This document shows, one piece after another, positions 34,477 to 44,571 of a stretch of 64,000 bases of DNA. The stretch is taken from assembly GCF_030052815.1 (NCBI RefSeq), contig NC_079496.1, positions 81,519,652 to 81,583,651 on the forward strand, read 5' to 3'. This DNA is from Hevea brasiliensis (taxonomy: Eukaryota; Streptophyta; Magnoliopsida; Malpighiales; Euphorbiaceae). The notes beneath the pieces were generated by a model, which saw only the letters and a list, made by a program, of their open reading frames with translations, searched no databases and was not told the DNA's origin. Position 1 is the first letter of the stretch, and every line of letters begins with the position of its first letter. A program made the position numbers and the translations under genes.

Positions 34477-35067
34477 TTTATGTCTTCCCCAACTGTTGCT
34501 CATTGGGAAGCCTTGGAACAAATCTTGTGTTATTTGAAGGGCGCTCCAGGAAAATGTTTGCTATATGGTAATCATGGGCATTTGAATGTTGAATGCTTTT
34601 CAGATGCCGACTGGGCTGGATCTAAGGTTGACAGGAGGTCAACTACTGGATATTGCGTTTTTATTGGAGGAAATTTGGTGTCTTGGAGAAGTAAGAAGCA
34701 GAGTGTAGTTTCTCGATCTAGTGCTGAATCCGAATACAGAGCCATGGCACAATCAGTATGTGAGGTAATGTGGATACTTCAATTATTAGATGAGACAGGT
34801 TTTAAGACCTCCCTGCTTGCGAAATTGTGGTGTGATAATCAAGCTGCTCTTCATATTGCTTCTAATCCGGTGTTTCATGAGCGGACCAAACATATTGAGA
34901 TTGATTGTCACTTTATTCGTGAAAAGATTCAACAACAGATCATCTCAACAGGACACACCAAAACTGGAGAGCAGTTAGGAGATATTTTCACAAAAGCTCT
35001 GAATGAGGCTAGGATTGACTACATTTGTAACAAGTCGGGCATGATTAACATCTATGCTCCAACTTGA
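34477..35067 (+). pseudogene. Copy E RNase H domain, after the premature stop
   Basis: Same frame as pol beyond the TAG at 34474-34476. Open for 195 residues to the TGA at 35065-35067. Contains [34 protein letters not shown] and KLWCDNQAALHIA, so the acidic active-site residues are present. RNase H degrades the RNA strand of the RNA:DNA hybrid. It would be lost from the polyprotein unless the stop is read through. Confidence 0.9.
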
Positions 35068-35074
35068 GGGGGAG
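35064..35074 (+). other. Copy E polypurine tract
   Basis: TTGAGGGGGAG abutting the 3' LTR; overlaps the RNase H stop. Confidence 0.92.
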
Positions 35075-35274
35075 TATTATGGAAAATCAATCACTATGTT
35101 ATGGAAAGTCAATCACTATATTATTTCTCTGTATATTCTGTATTCTGTATTCCTACTTAGGATTTCTTATTTAGGATTTCTTCCTAATTAGTAGAACACA
35201 ATTATAGGAATCAATTGTATATATATACCCATGTACAAATTAATTGAAATCAATGAGAATCATTTCTTTCTACA
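35075..35274 (+). repeat. Copy E 3' LTR
   Basis: 200 bp, begins TATTATGG instead of TGTTATGG; the second, internal copy of the terminus is still TGTTATGG. TSD GATAG follows. Confidence 0.94.
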
Positions 35275-36208
35275 GATAGCACAGGAAAAAGCATAGGTAA
35301 GGCAACTGTTTCTACTAATTCTCATTCTATTGTTACATCTAGTGGGTCTCGAGCTAATGGCTCTTCCATTAAATGCTTTACTTGTCATGATAAAGGTCAT
35401 ATTGCATCTCAGTGTCCACACCGTGCACTAGCTTTAGAACAAGCATGTGAAGAGGAATATGAAAGTGAGCATAACTCATCTGATTATGAGGAAGAATTTG
35501 TAGGAGCTATTGATTACTCTGGTGATGAAGAAGAGCTAGATATGGATGATGAGCATGTATAATGTTGTTCGCTGTGTGTTGTTAACTGTTGTTGATTATT
35601 ATTGGAAGCGGACTAACATTTTTCATACTTGTGTTAAAAGTGGGGATAGGTCATGCAAGTTGGTAATTGATGGGGGGAGCACCATGAATGTGGTAGCTAA
35701 GAAAGCCATTGATAGAATTAACCTTATGGTAGAGCCACATCCTAAACCTTTTAGAGTTGCTTGGGTGAATAATACAACTTTGCCTGTAACTGAAAGATTT
35801 CTTGTTCCCATCCAAATGGGTCATTATAAAGATGATATTTATTATGATATTTTACCTATGGATGTTGCTCATGTTCTTTTAGGTTGCCCTTGGCTTTATG
35901 ATCATGTTGTGCTTAACCATGGTAAGGACAACACCTATGTGTTTAAGTTTAATGGAAAGAAAATCATTTTGACACCTGCCAAACTTTCCCAAAAGAACTC
36001 CTCATCTTCAAACCCAAAGCCCATGTCTTCACTTAAGGCTCAAAAGAAAATTACTATCTTGAATCATGTGGCTTTTGAAAAGGTAGAAAGGGAAAGTAAG
36101 TATTGCTTAGCTGTTATAGCTAAAGAGATCCCTTGTGATTCTAGACCTGACACCTCCTCTGAGGTAAAACACTTGTTAAAAGAGTTCTCTGACATTATGC
36201 CTAATTAG
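35275..36208 (+). pseudogene. Gypsy gag knuckle and protease
   Basis: Continuation of the gypsy after copy E. The knuckle CFTCHDKGHIASQC lies at 35374-35415, followed by an acidic linker. The protease segment (35546-36208, 220 residues open) has VIDGGSTMNVVAKKAI near 35660-35710; DGG in place of DSG is common in plant gypsy elements. VLLGCPWLYDH is the second conserved block. A TAG at 36206-36208 separates it from RT. A frameshift near 35560 divides knuckle and protease. Confidence 0.88.
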
Positions 36209-37340
36209 TTGCCTAGTGAATTGCCACCAATGGGAGACATTCAGCATGCTATTGACTTAGTTCTTGGATCACAGTTATCTAATATTCCTCGTTATAGGAT
36301 GAACCCTATGGAGCGAGCTGTGTTAAATAGGCAAGTTGAAGAACTTTTGACAAAGGGCTTTGTTAGGCATAGTCTTAGGCCATGTGCTGTTCCTGCACTC
36401 TTGACATCTAAGAAAGATGGCTCCTGAAGAATGTGTGTAGATTGTAGAGCCATAAACAAGATCACTATTAAATATAGGTTCTCAATTCCTAGACTTGAGG
36501 ATATGTTGGACTTGTTTGTAGGATCTTGTGTGTTCTCTAAAATTGACTTACGTAGTGGGTGTCATCAAATTAGGATTGGACCAGGAGATGAGTGGAAATC
36601 TACTTTTAAAACGCAAGAAGGATTGTATGAATGGTTAGTGATACCTTTTGGATTATCTAATGCACCTAGTATTTTCATGCGTGTCATGAATCATGTTTTA
36701 CAATCTTTCATTGGTAAGTTTTTGATAGTTTATTTTGATGATATTTTGATCTACAGTAAATCTAAAGAAGAGCATTTGGATAATCTTCGATAGGTTTTTG
36801 GGACCTTTAAGGAAGCAAAATTATATGTTGACACTAAGAAGTGTTCTTTTATGTAATCTAAAGTGCTTTTCTTAGGTTTTATTGTGTCTGCGCATGGTGT
36901 AGCAGTTGATCTTAAAAAGGTAAGAGTCATTAAAGAGTGGCCTACACCTAAGACAATTTCTGAGGTACGTAGTTTTTATGGATTGACTACTTTTTATAGA
37001 AGGTTCATTAGGGGATTTAGTTCAATCATGGCTCCTATTACTGATTGTCTTAAGAAAGGTGAGTTTAATTGGAATAAGACTGTTGCTAAAGCCTTTGATG
37101 ACATTAAGTTGAAAATAACTGAAGCACTTGTTTTAGGGCATCCTAATTTTGATGAAGTTTTTGAAGTTGCTTGTGATGCTTTAGGTGTTGGTATTGGATG
37201 TGTCTTGAGTAAAAAAGGTCATCCCATAGCATTCTTTAGTGAAAAACTCAATGAGGCTAAACAAAGGTATTCCATTTATGATAGGGAGTTTTATGCTATT
37301 GTCCAGTCTCTTCGTCATCTGCGATATTATTTATTGCCAT
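36209..37340 (+). pseudogene. Gypsy reverse transcriptase and RNase H start
   Basis: RT is readable across four stops (TGA near 36425, TAG near 36791, TAA near 36855, TAG at 36206). Motifs: [69 protein letters not shown] and YFDDILIYS near 36731-36757 (the catalytic YxDD). The thumb/connection and RNase H start (FLGFIVSAHGV, TFYRRFIRGFSSIMAPITDCLKK, DALGVGIGCVLSKKGHPIAFFSEKL) follow to about 37340, where a one- or two-base shift moves the frame. All in the expected gypsy order. Confidence 0.92.
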
Positions 37341-38798
37341 GAGTTTGTTTTGTTTTCTGGCCATCAAGCGTTGAGGTATTTGAACTCACAAAAGAAATTA
37401 AATTCTAAACATGCTAGGTGGGTTGAGTTTCTTAATGAGTGTTCCTTTATTCTTAAACATCGTTCTGGTATTGAGAATAAAGCAGTTGATGCACTTAGTC
37501 GTATAGCAATTGTTCTTCATGAAATGAGTGCAAATGTCATCGGATTTGAAAAGATGAAAGATAATTATGATACTTGTCCTGATTTTGGTCTTATTTTTCA
37601 AGAGGTGAATACAAGTAATCGTCGTGATTTTGTTATTCATGATGGTTATTTATTTAAGGCCACTAAATTGTGCATTCCTCGTATTTCACTTAGAGAATTT
37701 TTAGTATGGGAATTACATGCAGGTGGGCTAGCAGGACATCTTGGAAAAGATAAGACCGTTGCACTTGTTGAGGATAGGTTCTATTGGCGTTCATTAAAGA
37801 GAGATGTTGCTAGGATTGTCTCATAGTGTTGCACTTGTCAGTTAGCTAAGGCTAAGAAACATAACAATGGTTTTTACACTCCTCTTCCTATTCCACATAC
37901 CTCTTGGAAAAATGTGAACATGGATTTTGTTCTTAGGTTACCTAAAACAGCTCAAGGGCATGATTCTATCTTAGTAGTAGTGGATAGGTTTTCAAAAATG
38001 GCGCATTTCATTCCATGTAACAAGACATATGATGCTTCACATGTAGCTGCATTGTTCTTTAGGGAAGTTGTCAAATTGCATGGTTCACCTTCTTCTATAG
38101 TGTCTAATAGAGATGTTAAGTTTGTTAGTTACTTTTGGAAGATACTTTGGAAGTTGTTTGGCACAACATTGAAATTTTCTTCAGCTTTTCACCCTCAAAC
38201 AGATGGTTAAACTGAAGTTGTGAATCGTAGCTTGAGTGATTTTGCTTAGGTGACTTGTAGGAGGGAAGCAAGGTAATTGGGATTTAGTTCTTTCTATTGC
38301 AAAGTTTGCCTATAACAATTTAGTAAATCGTTCCACAGGTAAGAGCCCTTTTGAGATTGTTCATGGCTGTTCTCCCCATATCCTAGTTGACCTTGTTCGT
38401 CTTCCACCTGATATTCGTGTTTTTGAACCTGCTGAATCTTTTGCTCAACATGTTCATGAATTGCATACTGAGATTAGGCAAAAGATTGCTTTAAGTAATG
38501 AAAATTACAAACTTATTGTTAATGTGCATTGTAGGAATAAAGAATTCAATGGTCGTGATTATGTCATGGTTCGTATTTGCCCTAAAAGATTTCCTAAAAA
38601 TTCTCTAAGGAAACTTCATGCTCGAACCATTGGCCCTTTCTCCATTTTGCAAAAACTTGGATCTAATGCATATATACTTGACTTACTTAAAGATATGAAT
38701 ATTAGTCCTGTTTTCAATGTGGAGGACTTGTCACTTTATCGGGGCACTTTTGAGCCTCCTATTTTACCTTCTAGCATTTCTGTAGGTCAGCTCGTGTC
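37341..38798 (+). pseudogene. Gypsy RNase H end and integrase, interrupted by copy F
   Basis: RNase H tail FVLFSGHQALRYLNSQ and ENKAVDALSR at about 37345-37500. The integrase zinc region is ELHAGGLAGHLGKDKT ... CCTCQLAK (37705-37850). The core has [26 protein letters not shown] (D near 37920), SNRDVKF (about 38105) and TEVVNRS (about 38212), separated by stops at 37824-37826 and 38208-38210. The C-terminal part 38461-38798 includes GPFSILQKLGSNAYILDL, typical of gypsy integrase tails. Cut at 38798 by copy F; the chromodomain-like end is at 43978. Confidence 0.9.
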
Positions 38799-38976
38799 TG
38801 TAGAAAGAGATGATTCTCATATATTTCAATTAATCTGTACATGGGTATTTATATACAATTGATTCCTATAATTGTGTTATACTAATTAGGAAGAAATCCT
38901 AAATAAGAAATCCTAAATAGGAATACAGAATACAGAATATACACAGAAATAATATAATGATTGACTTTCCATAACA
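38799..38976 (-). repeat. Copy F 3' LTR (polypurine tract 38977-38987)
   Basis: 178 bp. TTGAGGGGGAG on the minus strand abuts it and overlaps the RNase H stop at 38984-38986. Confidence 0.94.
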
Positions 38977-38983
38977 CTCCCCC

Positions 38984-41900
38984 TCAAGTTGGAGCATAGA
39001 TGTTAATCATGCCCAACTTGTTACAAATGTAGTCAATCCTAGCTCCATTCAGAGCTTTTGTGAAAATATCTCTAATCGCTCTCCGGTTTTGATATGTCTG
39101 TTGAGATGATCATTGTTGAATCTTTTCACGAACAAAGTGACAATCAATCTCAATATGTTTGGTCCGCTCATGAAATACCGGATTAGAAGCAATATGGAGA
39201 GCGACTTGATTATCACACCACAATTTCGCAGAGGGGTCTTAAAACTGTCTCATCTAGTAATTGAAATATCCACATTACCTCACATCTTGATTGTGCCATG
39301 GCTCTGTATTCGGATTCAGCACTAGATCGAGAAACTACACTCGCTTCTTTCTTTTCCAAGACACCAAATTTCCTCCAACAAAACGCAATATCCAGAGTTG
39401 ACCTCCTATCAACCTTAGATCCAGCCCAGTCGGCATCTGAAAAACATTCAACATTTAAATGCCCATGATTATCATATAACAAACCTCTTCCTGGAGCTCC
39501 CTTCAAATAGCACAAGATTTGTCCCAAGGCTTCCCAATGAGCAACAGTTGGGGAAGACATAAACTGACTTACCACACTAACGGCATAAGCAATGTCAGGA
39601 CGAGTGTGATAAGGTAGTTCAATTTTCCTACCAATCTCCTGTATCTCTCGGATCTTCAAACAACTCACTATCCTCGCTACTTGATTTGTAAATTTGGAGT
39701 CATTGGTGCACTACAAGGCTTAGCACCTAATTTTCCTGTCTCTGTCAATAGATCAAGGACATATTTTCTTTGAGACAAGAAAATACCCTTCTTACTTCTC
39801 ATAACTTCAATACCCAAAAAATACTTAATAATCCCAAGTCTTTGGTCTGAAACTGGGTTTGGAGGAAGGTTTTAAGAGATGAAATACCTGCAGAGTCACT
39901 CCCAGTGATGATAATGTCATCCACATAGACTAGCAGGAGAATTAGACCAGCCTCAGATTGCTTATAAAATACTGAGTGATCACATTTACTCTTTTGCATA
40001 CCAAATTCCTGTACTGCTTCACTGAATCTCCCAAACCAGGCCCTAGGACTTTGTTTCAAGCCATAAAGAGACTTCCGAAGCCTACAAACTTTACCCAACT
40101 CCCCCCTGAGCAACAAACCCAGGTGGTTGCTCCATATACACCTCCTCCTGAAGATCACCATGAAGGAAGGCATTCTTGATATCCAATTGGTGCAGGGGCC
40201 AATCATATGTAGCTGCTAAAGAGATAAACAAGCGAACAGAAGTAAGTTTAGCTACAGGAGAAAAAATGTCAGAGTAAATCAACCCCATATGTCTGAGCAT
40301 ATCCTTTTGCTACAAGGCGTGCTTTTAATCTAGCCACAGAACCATCAGGATTTACCTTTACTGTAAATACCCATTTGCAACCAATAGCTTTCTTACCAGT
40401 GGGCAAAGGCAACAGTTCCCATGTACCATTAGCATCTAAAGCCTCCATTTCCTCTTTCATAGCAGCACACCAGCCAGGATGAGACAGTGCCTCACCAACA
40501 GTATTAGGGATGGGAATAGAGTCTAAAGAAGTAACAAAACACCGAGAACAAGAAGACAATTGATTATAAGAAACAAAAGAAGAGATAGGGTAAGTACATG
40601 AACGTTTACCTTTACGAAGAGCAATGGGTAAGTCTAGATCAGAATCATGATCAGTATGAGGTACAGGATCTCCCAACGAAGTAGCTGGTGGAGGATCTGA
40701 GTCAGGAATCTCCAATCTCCTGGAATAAACATGAACAACGGGAGGCCGAGTAGGTCTAGAGACGGAAGAAATAGGCTGTGAGAGAGGACTAGACATTGGT
40801 TGGACAGTATATATTAAGATATCATCTTCCTCCCCCTGACTCTCATACACAGATGATTGAGAAAAAAATGGAGTGGACTCAAAAAATGTGACATCTGCAG
40901 AAACAAGATAACGATTAAGAGTAGGAGAGAAACAACGGTACCCTTTTTGGATCCGGGAGTACCCAAGGAAGACACATTTGAGAGACTTTGGATCCAATTT
41001 AGTAACCTGCGGACGAACATCACGTACAAAACAAGTACAACCAAAAATACGGGGTTCAACGGGAAACAAAGATTTTGTAGGGAACAAAGCAGTATAAGGA
41101 ATATCCCCATTAAGGACAGAAGAAGGCATACGATTGATCAAAAAATATGCCGTAGAAACTGCATCCGCCCAAAAGTGTTTAGGAACTTTCGTCTGAAAAA
41201 CTAGAGACGGAAGAAATAGGCTGTGAGAGAGGACTAGACATTGGTTGGACAGTATATATTAAGATATCATCTTCCTCCCCCTGACTCTCATACACAGATG
41301 ATTGAGAAAAAAATGGAGTGGACTCAAAAAATGTGACATCTGCAGAAACAAGATAACGATTAAGAGTAGGAGAGAAACAACGGTACCCTTTTTGGATCCG
41401 GGAGTACCCAAGGAAGACACATTTGAGAGACTTTGGATCCAATTTAGTAACCTGCGGACGAACATCACGTACAAAACAAGTACAACAAAAAATACGGGGT
41501 TCAACGGGAAACAAAGATTTTGTAGGGAACAAAGCAGTATAAGGAATATCCCCATTAAGGACAGAAGAAGGCATACGATTGATCAAAAAACATGCCGTAG
41601 AAACTGCATCCGCCCAAAAGTGTTTAGGAACTTTAAATGCGAAAAAGAAGAGCACGAGTTACCTCAAGAAGATGCCGATTTTTCTTTCGCCACGCCATTT
41701 TGGGATGGGGTATCCACACGGGAAGGCGATGAAGAATGCCATTTTGTGTCATATAAGATGAAATTGTCTTTGAAAAATATTCTTTGGCATTGTCACTTCT
41801 TAATATGCGCACAAAAATATTAAATTGAGTTTTGATTTCATTACAAAAGGCACAAAAGATAGAAAACAACTCAGAACGATTATTCATTAAATATAACCAG

Positions 41901-43516
41901 GTAACACGAGTAATCATCAACAAAAGTAACAAAATAATAAAATTCAGTTTTAGAAGTATGAACAAGGATCCCAAACATCGAATGAACTAACTCAAAGGGG
42001 ATGAAGCCCGTTTATTGACTCTAGACACGAAGTCAAGCGATGATGTTTTGCAAGCGACACGACTCACATTCTAGTCTTGATAAAGATCAAATCGAGGACA
42101 CAACTTCTTCATGGTAGACAAAGAAGGATGACCCAATCTACAATGAGCTTCAAGAGGTGTTAAGGTGCTGGAGCAAACAAGCGATCGCGGTACATGATTT
42201 TCGAATGTAGAGACCACGACTCACGTCCTCTACCAATAATGCGCCGTCGTAAGATCTGAAACAAACACGATCGAGAAAAAGAAATAGAACAATTGAAGGT
42301 ACGAGTAAGTTTACTAACGAAAGTAGATTAAAGAGAAATTTGGTAGACACAAAGCAGATGACAAAGAAATTGTGAAGTCGGATTCGCGATTCAGAACCCA
42401 TGACACAAGAAGTAGAACCATCGGCTAAAGTATGATGAGGAAGTGGGATTAGACTGAAAAGTAGAGAGAAGACTAGAATTACTGTCATGTGATCATTTGC
42501 ACCGTAATCAATAACCCATTTGGATGAGGAAGACACAAGGCATATAGTGGATTTACGACTCGTGATCGCGATGATAGGGAACTGGTAGGCTTTAGAGATG
42601 CACGATCTTGGGAAAACTGTGCAAAATCCTCTGCGGATAACAAAACAGTTTTCTCAGAGGAAGATACTGTAGAATCCTCTGCTGCCATATTTGCCATCTG
42701 TGATCGCTGATTTTTCCTCTGAAGTTGCGGACAATTATATTTTGTATGGCCAGGCTCATGACAATAATAACAAATGACTCCTCTGGAGTCTCGATTAGAA
42801 CTAGCCTCTCCATTCTGTGATTACTTACATTGCTGTATTTCCTCCTCTACTTCCTCTTCTATTACCCTGTTGTCCATTTGGATTACGGCTAATAAGAGCA
42901 CTACTGGCAGGCTGTGAAGATTTGGTACTCTCTGTACGAATGACCCGTGTGAATGTTTCATGCAAAGAGGAAATCTTAGAACTGGAAAGAATATGAGATG
43001 TAGCAGTCTTATACTCTGAAGGAAGGCCTGCAAGAAAACTCATAACAGTTGCTCCGTTGGGCTGCTTGAACTTTCACATCGAACTAAAAGGCAACAATAC
43101 ATTAAGTTCCTCATATACCCGTTTAAAATCCATAAAATAAGCCGTGAGAGACTTATTCTCTTTCTCGGACAGTAGAATGCCTTACAAACATCATAAATAC
43201 GGAGATATTCCCTTTACGAATCTGAAAATCTAAGTAATCCATCAATTCCTTAACAAATTCACAGTGATTAATTAATCTAATTACCTCACTGTGAATCGAG
43301 TTTCGAAGCTGCAAAAACAACCGAGCATCCTCCCTTAGCCAAGTTTGTTGTGTATCATCACAGTGGATCTTTAGTAAGGTGATCATCCTTATCAATGCTA
43401 CGCAAATAGACCCTATGATCTTACTCCACTCCGGATAATTCGAACCATTCGGTTTGTGTTCCGTGATCTTAGTCATCATCGGAATCACATCAAATAACAT
43501 TCTTATTATGCGCCAT
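38984..43516 (-). pseudogene. Copy F gag-pol, multiply frameshifted
   Basis: Gag start codon at 43514-43516. Knuckle near 42730-42775, protease near 42500-42530 (WVIDYGANDHMT, DSG altered to DYG), integrase at about 41560-42100, linker and RT at 39799-41141 with YVDD at about 39916-39927, RNase H at 38984-39668. The stretch 40269-41141 is open for 290 residues ([28 protein letters not shown]). The tandem duplication repeats the block INRMPSSVLNGDIPYTALF to ISSVS. Small indels prevent a full-length product. Confidence 0.88.
40756..41634 (-). repeat. 434-bp tandem duplication inside copy F pol
   Basis: 40756-41189 and 41201-41634 match nearly base for base (period 445). Differences seen: CCAAAAATACGG versus CAAAAAATACGG and AATATGCCG versus AACATGCCG. 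Eleven bases separate the copies. Confidence 0.93.
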
Positions 43517-43786
43517 TTGTTGAGACAAAGAAAACTAACCAAACGCTAATCCAAAGTCTTGTGACAACAAAATAATCCAAAATCACAAATCAAGCAAATA
43601 CCGAAATAGGATCCGAGAGCCAAACCTCGAAGTCCTTTAATGGTGTCTTGGATCGAACAACGACACGCAGTGGTGGAATGAGGGGATTGAGGCGACGGCA
43701 ATGTTGATCGAGTCGAAGCAGTGGTCGGCGGCCAAGGTCTCTCTGAGGTGGTGGTGAGAACAAATAATCACCCTAGATAGATGACC

Positions 43787-43799
43787 TGCTCTGATACCA
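43787..43799 (-). other. Copy F primer-binding site
   Basis: TGGTATCAGAGCA on the minus strand, abutting the 5' LTR. Confidence 0.92.
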
Positions 43800-43977
43800 T
43801 GTAGAAAGAGATGATTCTCATATATTTCAATTAATCTGTACATGGGTATTTATATACAATTGATTCCTATAATTGTGTTATACTAATTAGGAAGAAATCC
43901 TAAATAAGAAATCCTAAATAGGAATACAGAATACAGAATATACACAGAAATAATATAATGATTGACTTTCCATAACA
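43800..43977 (-). repeat. Copy F 5' LTR
   Basis: 178 bp, no difference seen from 38799-38976. Confidence 0.94.
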
Positions 43978-44215
43978 GTGTCAAAGTCACCATCACTTCC
44001 TTTGCCAGAGATATCATTGACACCGTGCTTGATGATGAGTTCGTTACGTCCTCACAAGGTGGATTTCGTAGATTTCTTATCAAGTGGCAAAGCCGTCTTG
44101 ATTCTGATGCTACTTGGATCATACAAGAGGAATTCCAGAACCTAGATCCTTCTCTCTTGGATGCTTATTTGCAAGTCAACTCTACGGAGTCGAGTTTTTT
44201 TCAATCAAGGGGGAA
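43978..44215 (+). pseudogene. Gypsy C-terminal chromodomain-like tail and polypurine tract
   Basis: After copy F the gypsy frame ends with RRFLIKWQSRLDSDATWIIQ and EEFQNLDPSLLDAYLQ, which fits the WxxLxxxxATWE..LxxxxPxL pattern of chromovirus chromodomains. Such domains steer integration toward marked chromatin. The purine tract CAAGGGGGAA (44206-44215) precedes the 3' LTR. Confidence 0.78.
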
Positions 44216-44571
44216 TGATGCAAAATACACTCCTAAAGATTTTAAAGTACTTATTTAAGGAAAAATATAGAAAATAAGAATTTTATTTTAATAAGAATTC
44301 TAGTTTTTGTGATTGTGTATCCTAAATAGATTAGGTTCCTAATTAAATTGGGATTCTTCAATTCCTAATTATGATTGAATTAGGGTTCTCTAATCCTAAT
44401 GAGATTAGGATTCCTAATCCTATAAATAAGACCTAGGTTTTTCATTGTTGACAGTTTTTGTTATGATAATTTCTGTAAGTTTAATAATATTTTGAAAATT
44501 AGTTCCCTTTTCTTCAAGGATTGGTCTTTGATTTTTCTTTGTGTTTGGTTCTTTCCCTTTGTTCTGCATCA
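44216..44571 (+). repeat. Gypsy 3' LTR
   Basis: 356 bp, TGATGCAAAATA...TCTGCATCA, clearly homologous to 27815-28181 with scattered substitutions and an 11-bp length difference. TSD ATGAT follows. Confidence 0.9.

Larger units (their letters stand above)
30433..35274 (+). mobile_element. Copia-A copy E: best-preserved copia element in the window
   Basis: LTRs 30433-30632 and 35075-35274 (200 bp each) flank a complete copia interior. GATAG is duplicated at 30428-30432 and 35275-35279. The LTRs differ at six positions by eye, all transitions, including loss of the terminal TG (TA) of the 3' LTR. Each LTR begins with a 22-bp tandem duplication of its own terminus. The pol frame is open for over 2.3 kb. 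Confidence 0.96.
38799..43977 (-). mobile_element. Copia-A copy F: full-length copia with a 434-bp internal tandem duplication
   Basis: LTRs 38799-38976 and 43800-43977 (178 bp each) appear identical by eye. GTGTC is duplicated at 38794-38798 and 43978-43982. All copia domains are present on the minus strand but with many small indels. A segment of the integrase/linker region is duplicated in tandem (40756-41189 and 41201-41634). Confidence 0.95.
27815..44571 (+). mobile_element. Ty3/gypsy retrotransposon nested in Copia-C, itself carrying copies E and F
   Basis: LTRs 27815-28181 (367 bp, TGACGCAG...CTACGTCA) and 44216-44571 (356 bp, TGATGCAA...CTGCATCA) share TCCTAAAGATTTT, TATAAATAAGACCTAGG and further blocks. 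ATGAT is duplicated at 27810-27814 and 44572-44576. The interior pieces are 28182-30432, 35275-38798 and 43978-44215, in the order gag, knuckle, protease, RT, RNase H, integrase, chromodomain-like tail. That order is Ty3/gypsy (chromovirus-like). Without its two insertions it would be about 6.7 kb. Several stops, all removable by single transitions, inactivate it. Confidence 0.95.
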
